From positions 1-46,269 of the forward strand of contig JBFFED010000010.1 of assembly GCA_041559015.1 (NCBI GenBank): a DNA stretch of 46,269 nucleotides, written 5' to 3'. The first letter of the stretch is position 1, and every line of letters begins with the position of its first letter. The notes under the pieces were generated by a model. The model made no database searches, was not told where the DNA came from, and worked only from the letters and a program-made list of their open reading frames with translations. This document shows, piece after piece, positions 41,385 through 46,269 of the stretch. Position numbers and translations under genes: made by a program. Origin of the DNA: COMBO-56-21 sp041559015. Lineage in GTDB: Archaea > Thermoplasmatota > Thermoplasmata > UBA10834.

Positions 41385-42551
41385 TCAGGTCCTCCTGAAC
41401 AGGTGTACCACAACGGTCGCGCCGGTGCCGCCAACATTGTGGGTCAGGCCCACCTGCGCGTCCTTGACCTGTCTCTTGTCAGCCCTGTCCCTCAGCTGGG
41501 TGACGACCTCCACCGCCTGAGCGAGCCCGGTGGCGCCTATCGGGTCACCCCTCGCCTTGAGCCCGCCTGAAGTGTTCACCGCCACCTGTCCCGACAGGCC
41601 TGTGAGACCCGCCTCGGTGGCCTTGCCACCCTCACCTTTGTTGAAGAAGCCCAGGTCCTCGATCGCCAGAATCTCGCTTATCGTGAAATTGTCGTGCACC
41701 TCGGCAATCTGGACGTCCTTGTGAGTGATCTTCGCCATGTCAAACGCTCGCCTCGCAGCCACGCTGGTCGCCTCCATAGTGCATATGTCCTTCCTGTCGT
41801 GAAGCGAGAGCGTGTCGCTCGCCTGGCCAGAGCCGATTATCTCGACCGGGGTCTCTGTGTACTTCCTGGCGTTCTCCAACGGACACAGGACGACCGCTGC
41901 AGCGCCGTCTGAGCTTGGGGCGCAGTCGAACATCCTGAGCGGGGATGAGACCATGGGGGAACCCAGGACCGTCTCCCTCTTGATCTCGCGTCGGAACTGC
42001 GCCTTCGGGTTCAGCGCCCCGTGCTTGTGGTTCTTGACCGCGACATCCGCCAGCTGCTCCCTGGTCGTGCCGTACACGTGCATGTGCCTCTGCGCAATGA
42101 GGGCGTGCAGGGCCGGGAAGGTCACCCCAAGGACCGCCTCCCATTCCTGGTCTGAGGCAGAGGACTGAATGTTCGCAGAATCGAGGTCACTCACATCGGT
42201 CATCTTCTCCGCGCCCCCGACGACGACGATATCGTGCATGCCTGAGGCGACCGCTGTGAACCCCTGCCTGAGCGCCAGCCCTCCGGAGGCGCCGGCGGCC
42301 TCGACCCTCGTCGCGGGTATGTGGTCCCTTGCGAGCCCAGAATAGTCGGCTATGAGAGCGCCTATGTGCTCCTGCTCGATGAACCTGCCAGCGGACATGT
42401 TGCCCACGTAAAGCGCGTCTATCATTTCGGCGGATATGTTCGCGTCCGCGACCGCTGCCAGACCAGCCATGATCCCCAGGTCCCTGAACGAGTGGTCCCA
42501 CAGCTCACCGAACTCCGTATCCCCAACGCCAATGACTGCGACGCGCCTCAT
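41385..42551 (-). CDS. Acetyl-CoA acetyltransferase (thiolase) with missing nucleophile Cys
   Basis: 388-aa archaeal SCP-x-type thiolase that should condense two acetyl-CoA to acetoacetyl-CoA for the mevalonate pathway. It has VAVIGVGDTEFGELWD at the start, VHDNFTISE (His286), NTSGGLKARGDPIGATG and LTHNVGGTGATVVVH (His371). At the nucleophile site, where the family has A-C-A-S-G, this protein reads EAAGASGG: codon 87 is GGC (plus strand 42291-42293), so the Cys is Gly. One base (TGC to GGC) separates the two. ATG 42551 follows GGAGG and lies 1 nt from the HMGS stop. Either a sequence error or an altered function. Confidence 0.9.
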   Translation of the reverse strand: MRRVAVIGVGDTEFGELWDHSFRDLGIMAGLAAVADANISAEMIDALYVGNMSAGRFIEQEHIGALIADYSGLARDHIPATRVEAAGASGGLALRQGFTAVASGMHDIVVVGGAEKMTDVSDLDSANIQSSASDQEWEAVLGVTFPALHALIAQRHMHVYGTTREQLADVAVKNHKHGALNPKAQFRREIKRETVLGSPMVSSPLRMFDCAPSSDGAAAVVLCPLENARKYTETPVEIIGSGQASDTLSLHDRKDICTMEATSVAARRAFDMAKITHKDVQIAEVHDNFTISEILAIEDLGFFNKGEGGKATEAGLTGLSGQVAVNTSGGLKARGDPIGATGLAQAVEVVTQLRDRADKRQVKDAQVGLTHNVGGTGATVVVHLFRRT

Positions 42552-42552
42552 G

Positions 42553-43605
42553 TCACTTCCTCCCCAGGGCGATCTTGCCCCTGAACTTGGCATAGGTGGC
42601 GTATTCCAGGAACTTCACATTGGACGTTATCTCCTTGACGGTCGGCGCCCGGTCCCTCGCGAGACTCTCCGACTCATCAGTGACGGTGATGGCGAAAGCA
42701 TCCGAGCCCGCCCCAGAGCCATATGCTACAGCGAATATCCTGTCACCTGGCTTGGCCTCGTCGAGGATGGCCGCCAGTCCCAAGGGCACCGCGCCGGAGT
42801 ACGTGTTGCCGATCATGGGGGCCAGCAGGCCAGATTTGACCTGCGCGTCTGAGAATCCCAACTGTTTCGCGACCCTAGTGGGGAATTTGCCGTTCGGCTG
42901 GTGGAACACCGCATACGTGTAATCCTTCGCCGTGGTACCCGTCCTCTCGAACAATCCCTTGCCACCGCTCAGTACATGCTTGAAGTATGCGGGTTCACCC
43001 GTGAACCTCCCACCGTGGCGAGGGTACATCTGCCCCTCCCTGCGCCAGAAGTCCGGCGTGTCGGTCGTGAACGAGTAGGTCATGTCTATCGTCGCGATGA
43101 CCTTCTCCGAGCCTATCAGGAATGCCGCCCCGCCTGCAGACGCTGAATACTCGAGCGCGTCCCCCGGTGCACTCTGGGAGGTGTCCGCGCCTATCGCGAC
43201 ACCGTACTTGACCATGCCCGATCCGACGAGGCCCATGCAGGTCTGTATCGCAGCCGTGCCCGCCTTGCACGCGAACTCGTAGTCCGCCACTGTCAGGTGG
43301 GGCGCGGCCTCGATTGCCTCGGCCACGATGGTCCCGGTCGGCTTCACTGCGTACGGGTGAGACTCCGAACCCACATAGAGCGCTCCGATGTCCTTCGGAC
43401 TCACATCGCATCTCCTCATCATGTTCCTGGCCGCCTCGACGGAGATGGTTATCGTGTCCTCGTCCGGCGCAGGGACAGACTTGCAGTTTATCATCAGGCC
43501 TTTTCCCATGGCCTTGCCGTCCGCGCCCCAGACCTTGCCTATCTCCTCAGGCGTGATCCTGTAGCGTGGCACGTAGGCCCCATAGCTCACTATCCCAATA
43601 TTCAT
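42553..43605 (-). CDS. Hydroxymethylglutaryl-CoA synthase
   Basis: 350-aa archaeal HMG-CoA synthase that joins acetyl-CoA and acetoacetyl-CoA, the first committed step to archaeal isoprenoid lipids. The catalytic set is complete: Glu81 (YVGSESHPYAVKP), Cys113 (YEFACKAGTAAIQ) and His235 (VFHQPNGKFP). The length and N-terminus (GIVSYGAYVPRYRI) are those of the short archaeal type. Gene order regulator-HMGS-thiolase-DUF35 is the conserved archaeal cluster. Confidence 0.96.
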   Translation of the reverse strand: MNIGIVSYGAYVPRYRITPEEIGKVWGADGKAMGKGLMINCKSVPAPDEDTITISVEAARNMMRRCDVSPKDIGALYVGSESHPYAVKPTGTIVAEAIEAAPHLTVADYEFACKAGTAAIQTCMGLVGSGMVKYGVAIGADTSQSAPGDALEYSASAGGAAFLIGSEKVIATIDMTYSFTTDTPDFWRREGQMYPRHGGRFTGEPAYFKHVLSGGKGLFERTGTTAKDYTYAVFHQPNGKFPTRVAKQLGFSDAQVKSGLLAPMIGNTYSGAVPLGLAAILDEAKPGDRIFAVAYGSGAGSDAFAITVTDESESLARDRAPTVKEITSNVKFLEYATYAKFRGKIALGRK

Positions 43606-43624
43606 TACCTGTCCGCCTCCGAAA

Positions 43625-44308
43625 TCATCCCAGAGACTGAAGACCCTCGATCAGGTCGCTGACCGGCAGCTCAGTGCGTATCAGCGGTATCCCCTCGAGC
43701 TCCGCCAAACGAATGGCTAGCTCGTCCACCTGCTCCGGCTTCTGGTAGACGACCATCGCGGGCTTGAGCGGATGCGCCCGGATGGCAATCATGGGCGAGC
43801 GGCCGAACTTGACACCCGTGAACACGAGCGCCCTCTGGCTGCTCCAGCCGTATATCTTGAGGTAGTCGAAGGAGCTGAGCGATGTGATGGCACGTATGCT
43901 ATCTATTACGGTGTAGCCGTGTATGTGCTTGTCGAGACCTATCGCCGGCGTGAGGTTGTCGCCGTCAATCTTGTCGACGAGCTCTGTTGCGAGGATCTCC
44001 TTCGCGAACTCCTTGATCGATATGATCGAATCGGTCTTCGCGGCGAGGGAGTACTGCTTCAGTATCTGCCCTCCCGTCCTCTCATCTATGTCCAGGAACG
44101 CATCCACTATCTTGCGGACGGTGACGATACCCGGCGACTTGCGCCTGCCGGCCTCGTAGTCACTTATCACGGAGGGGGAGACGCCAAGGTGCTTCGAGAG
44201 CTCCTGTTGCGATATATCGAACTGCTCTCTCCACTTCCTGATGGTCTTCCCAGGCTCCTCCGAAAGGCAGATCTCACCAGCCACCTTCTCCCTGACCTGG
44301 TCCCGCAT
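43625..44308 (-). CDS. HTH (XRE-type) transcriptional regulator upstream of HMGS
   Basis: 227 aa. The helix-turn-helix lies at about residues 22-68 (REQFDISQQELSKHLGVSP, VISDYEAGRRKSPG). A C-terminal domain with AIGLDKHIHGYTVIDSIRAI, YGWSSQRALVFTGVKFG and VVYQKPEQVDELAIRLAE could bind a small ligand. Position at the head of the mevalonate-entry operon suggests control of isoprenoid synthesis, perhaps by self-regulation. A TATA box centred 28 nt upstream of ATG 44308 indicates a leaderless mRNA; nineteen nt separate it from HMGS. Confidence 0.88.
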   Translation of the reverse strand: MRDQVREKVAGEICLSEEPGKTIRKWREQFDISQQELSKHLGVSPSVISDYEAGRRKSPGIVTVRKIVDAFLDIDERTGGQILKQYSLAAKTDSIISIKEFAKEILATELVDKIDGDNLTPAIGLDKHIHGYTVIDSIRAITSLSSFDYLKIYGWSSQRALVFTGVKFGRSPMIAIRAHPLKPAMVVYQKPEQVDELAIRLAELEGIPLIRTELPVSDLIEGLQSLG

Positions 44309-44330
44309 GCCTGGAGGAGCTGATTGTCGC

Positions 44331-44339
44331 TACTTATAG
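44331..44339 (-). promoter_or_regulatory. TATA box of the mevalonate-entry operon
   Basis: CTATAAGTA on the minus strand, centred about 27 nt from the regulator's ATG at 44308. It drives regulator, HMGS, thiolase and DUF35, and perhaps hutH. Confidence 0.55.
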
Positions 44340-44507
44340 TTTGCCGTACCTCGAAGTCGGCAATAGACGAATGCATCTGGATTGATGAAGACTTCGCAAT
44401 CTAGAGTTGCGGAAGGCCGACCTGCTCAAGCATCATCGTCCGGGCACTGCAATCATCAGTCGAGCATGGGCCTGACGCATTTCCCGCTAACGCATCCGCT
44501 GCACTAA

Positions 44508-44516
44508 CCATAAATA
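44508..44516 (+). promoter_or_regulatory. TATA box of tRNA-Pro
   Basis: CCATAAATA, centred about 39 nt upstream of the mature tRNA 5' end. This allows a short 5' leader removed by RNase P. Confidence 0.5.
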
Positions 44517-44551
44517 ACAAACCTCTCTATCCCTGACAAGCCCGACACGTT

Positions 44552-44625
44552 GGGGTAGTGGTCTAGCTTGGAATGATCCGTGGTTCGGGACCACGTGACC
44601 GTCGGTTCAAATCCGGCCTACCCCA
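44552..44625 (+). tRNA. tRNA-Pro (anticodon CGG)
   Basis: 74-nt cloverleaf without intron. The acceptor stem GGGGTAG pairs with CTACCCC, discriminator A. U8, a short D arm (GTCT/TGAT, as in other tRNA-Pro), anticodon stem CGTGG/CCACG with loop TTCGGGA, so anticodon CGG is at 44586-44588. The T arm is GTCGG-TTCAAAT-CCGGC. The 3' CCA is not encoded. It decodes CCG proline codons. Confidence 0.93.
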
Positions 44626-44930
44626 CTCTCAATTCACTGGCCATTTTCTAATCAGCACGGATTGAAACCTCGGCATCGAGGGGGTTCCGTGCCTGCCATG
44701 CCGTCTTCACCTGGGAGAATGCCGATTCCGACCGTATGCGGGCATACTACTGCTCTGTGGTGTTGCCCGAAGAGTGTCTGAGGACTCTAGAGATTGCCTC
44801 AATCGGAGGTTCTGCGCCCTTACACGACTGCGCTTCACGACTCGATTTAACATATCAAGGACCTGCTAAGGACGGTATCAAAGATGATTCCGACGACGGG
44901 CGCAAGCCAGCAACAGAGATTTGCGCAATA

Positions 44931-44969
44931 TGATAACCACTGGCAGGTGCACCGCATGATAACCAGTGG
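44931..44969. repeat. Two TGATAACCA[C/G]TGG sites upstream of the secreted protein
   Basis: The sites differ at one position. Their CCACTGG/CCAGTGG ends are also inverted copies of each other. They end 6 nt before the TATA box, a usual position for an activator bound just upstream of box B. Confidence 0.5.
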
Positions 44970-44974
44970 CTAAC

Positions 44975-44985
44975 GATTTTATTAC
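44975..44985 (+). promoter_or_regulatory. TATA box of the small secreted protein gene
   Basis: GATTTTATTAC, centred about 27 nt before ATG 45007, so the mRNA is probably leaderless. Confidence 0.5.
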
Positions 44986-45006
44986 CTGCAACGGGTCCAA
45001 GGAAAC

Positions 45007-45321
45007 ATGGCAACCAAACACTTGGCTCTTGTGATGGGATGCCTCATCGCGGGGATGGCAGTCGCTGGACTCGCTGGCAATGTCTCCGCCAGCGGCGACA
45101 ATAACTGCTGGAACCATGGTGAGGACGGCATGTACGAGGAGAACAACAACAACCCATACGACGACGCGACGTTCCCCGGAGAGGCGGAGCAGAAGCGCGG
45201 CGGCGTTGTCTGGCCGTCGGACACGCTCACGGGCGACTGTGAAGACCCCTTGTTCCTGTACGGGGAACCAGGACCGCACCAGTCTCAGGTCAATCGCATA
45301 GGTCCCAACAACAACCAGTGA
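45007..45321 (+). CDS. Small secreted Asn/Asp-rich protein, unknown function
   Basis: 104 aa with a clear signal peptide (MATKH, hydrophobic core to about 24, SAS-type cleavage site near 27-29). The mature part of about 75 residues is rich in Asn, Asp, Glu and Gly, with two cysteines (34 and 78) that could form one disulfide. It holds stretches such as EENNNNPYDD and a final GPNNNQ. No known domain is seen; it could be a Ca2+-binding or surface-associated polypeptide. Leaderless promoter with a pair of upstream sites, so its expression is probably controlled. Confidence 0.65.
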   Translation: MATKHLALVMGCLIAGMAVAGLAGNVSASGDNNCWNHGEDGMYEENNNNPYDDATFPGEAEQKRGGVVWPSDTLTGDCEDPLFLYGEPGPHQSQVNRIGPNNNQ

Positions 45322-45712
45322 ACCCCGTGCCAAAACCCCTTAGCTGGATTTTCCTGGCCTATGGCTGCGCCTGATTCACCTTGATTCCGAAGATCCTTGG
45401 AGCGAAACCGGATGCGAAGTGTAGTTCCGAAGAGTATCATTCCGCAGCGGACTCCGGCAACTGGACTTCCAGTTAATCTTCTGCTAACACCACTCTCATA
45501 TGAGTGCCAGTTGGGTCAGACGAGTTGCCCCGGTTAACAAGGTGAGCAAGAATGATGTAAGAGGTTTGGGGCCGAGTGCATTTCCCCTCTGATTGAGCTC
45601 GAATCCTGACATACTGGCTCGGCCAGGGTGCGATTCCCACCGGGCCCATTTCTTCGCAAGGAAAAGGCCATAGGGGCGGAGAGAAATACACCGAACGGTC
45701 GAGGGGAATGGT
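45322..45712. other. Gene-free interval with a tRNA-like 3'-end remnant
   Basis: No supported protein gene. GCGATTCCCACCGGGCCCA at 45630-45648 resembles the T-loop, 3' T-stem and acceptor end of an archaeal tRNA (Arg-like acceptor CGGGCCC plus A). The expected 5' acceptor GGGCCCG and a cloverleaf are not found upstream. A local hairpin CTGGC-TCG-GCCAG precedes it (45614-45626). Protein readings on the opposite strand here are artefacts of that sequence. Confidence 0.3.
45682..45690 (+). promoter_or_regulatory. TATA-like box of the zinc-ribbon membrane protein
   Basis: AGAAATACA, centred about 27 nt before GTG 45713, again consistent with a leaderless transcript. Confidence 0.35.
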
Positions 45713-46018
45713 GTGAAGTGTACTGAGTGTTCTGCAAGAATCAGTTTCCGAGGTGGGAACATTGCCTGCCCAGAATGTGGATGGCATCCTCCTGATACCG
45801 TCATGGAAATGTACGGGCTGGCACCAATGACCAATAGGCGGATTGTGCTGGTATCGGCATCGGTATCTGCCATCGAATTGTGGTTCTACGCCATTCACGG
45901 AGATGCAGTGTTCCTCATTCCTGGATTCTTAGGGCTTGCATCTGCGTCGTTGCTGCTGGCCATTCGCAGCTGGTATGTGGGGCGATTGATGAGGGATTAT
46001 CAAAGAGTTCAATCGTAA
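45713..46018 (+). CDS. Zinc-ribbon protein with two membrane helices
   Basis: 101 aa. An N-terminal zinc ribbon with Cys3/Cys6 and Cys19/Cys22 (CTEC, CPEC) is followed by two hydrophobic helices (about 44-62 and 66-87) and a basic tail (RSWYVGRLMRDYQR). This is a common archaeal layout of unknown role, probably a membrane-associated regulatory or assembly factor. The GTG start at 45713 fits the TATA spacing. Codon use is less G/C-biased than in the rest of the window. Confidence 0.6.
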   Translation: MKCTECSARISFRGGNIACPECGWHPPDTVMEMYGLAPMTNRRIVLVSASVSAIELWFYAIHGDAVFLIPGFLGLASASLLLAIRSWYVGRLMRDYQRVQS

Positions 46019-46269
46019 TCCTCGAGAAGAGGCCATAGAGGCGGAAGGCGACCTTCATACTCAAATCGGCAAGAACGGACCAATGGCGTTGATATCGCGA
46101 GGCTCTGCGCGGCCCTGAGGTGGGCGTAGCTCCGGAAGTGCGGCTCGAGCCCGCTCCTGGAGAGCACCTCCCTGCACTTCGCGCGCGCGGTCGTGAAGTC
46201 GCGCCGGGCCCATGCCTCGTTCACCCGCGCGAGCGCTTCGGCGGGGGGGTCTGGCACGGGCGCGGCGCC
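46009..46269 (-). CDS. Partial TPR-like gene, truncated at window edge and possibly at its 3' end
   Basis: The frame is open to the window end. Residues such as EALARVNEAWARRDFTTARA and a CREVLSRSGLEPHFRSYAHL segment form TPR-like helices with strong G/C third positions. After about 46095 (reading leftward), the last 28 codons (ISTPLVRSCRFEYEGRLPPL...) lose that bias and look non-coding. The real gene may thus be broken near 46095, with the frame running on into intergenic DNA until TGA/TAA at 46009. It overlaps the convergent zinc-ribbon gene by 10 nt. Confidence 0.45.
   Translation of the reverse strand, partial: GAAPVPDPPAEALARVNEAWARRDFTTARAKCREVLSRSGLEPHFRSYAHLRAAQSLAISTPLVRSCRFEYEGRLPPLWPLLEDYD

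Larger units (their letters stand above)
44626..45006. other. Gene-free interval with promoter-proximal repeats
   Basis: Lower GC than the rest of the window, and no convincing protein frame. The right end carries two near-identical 13-bp sites, TGATAACCACTGG (44931-44943) and TGATAACCAGTGG (44957-44969), 26 bp apart. These are followed by the TATA box of the secreted protein (44975-44985). The rest shows nothing I can name. Confidence 0.4.

Noticed and set aside
44736..44933. 65-codon plus-strand frame after tRNA-Pro
   Set aside because: No ribosome-binding site, promoter or recognisable composition; probably chance in low-GC DNA.
45473..45898. Minus-strand frames of 67-141 codons opposite the tRNA-like sequence
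   Set aside because: They resemble the spurious proteins commonly obtained by translating tRNA-like DNA antisense; no start signal or coding bias.
1..46269. CRISPR arrays, insertion sequences, integrases, replication origins
   Set aside because: No regularly spaced identical repeats, transposase/integrase motifs or origin-type repeat clusters were found by reading.

Overview
The window is a dense, high-GC (about 60% by eye) stretch of an archaeal chromosome. Archaeal markers are glycerol-1-phosphate dehydrogenase (ether-lipid backbone), membrane-anchored LonB, Hel308 helicase, the KEOPS subunit Cgi121, archaeal SepF, UPF0179, archaeal-type NadM, a mevalonate-entry cluster (HMG-CoA synthase, thiolase, DUF35 protein) and RtcB. 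Many genes have a TATA-like box about 27 nt before the start codon, so leaderless or short-leader transcripts seem common. SepF division, paired KaiC-like ATPases and a B12-dependent ribonucleotide reductase fit a euryarchaeote, and I infer Thermoplasmatota with moderate confidence. No rRNA, CRISPR array, transposase or integrase was seen.

Layout. 1-6.5 kb: 3' end of rtcB, an HD phosphohydrolase, a KaiC-like ATPase, sepF, a possibly broken small membrane-protein gene, and a PUA/TPR gene pair. 6.5-12.3 kb: a DUF4130-like protein, a degenerate histidine kinase with a CheY-like receiver, egsA with a UPF0179 gene, a secreted M14 carboxypeptidase and a MoaD/ThiS-like protein. 12.3-18.4 kb: nrdJ with an intein and a long leader, an iron-sulfur flavoprotein, an OB/HD nuclease-like protein and a small membrane protein. 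18.4-27.4 kb: TrpB2, a hypothetical protein, purC divergent from an aminotransferase, two adjacent KaiC-like ATPases (one with a destroyed P-loop), and a lonB-nadM-pncC run. 27.5-36.5 kb: hel308, cgi121, the two halves of formiminotransferase-cyclodeaminase, and a 1504-residue protein with 21 copies of a 62-64-residue helical repeat ending in a RING-like zinc finger. 36.5-44.3 kb (minus strand): tldE, tldD, hutH, and a regulator-HMGS-thiolase-DUF35 operon. 44.3 kb to the end: tRNA-Pro(CGG), then a sparser, lower-GC stretch with a small secreted protein, a zinc-ribbon membrane protein, a possible tRNA 3'-end remnant and a truncated gene at the edge.

The genes are mainly housekeeping: lipid and isoprenoid synthesis, purine, NAD and deoxynucleotide supply, DNA and tRNA maintenance, proteolysis and histidine catabolism. 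The least explained items are the giant repeat/RING-like protein, the thiolase lacking its nucleophilic cysteine, the active/inactive KaiC-like pair, the intein with a dead endonuclease remnant, and several repeat elements placed on promoters (nrdJ, lonB, tldD and the small secreted protein).
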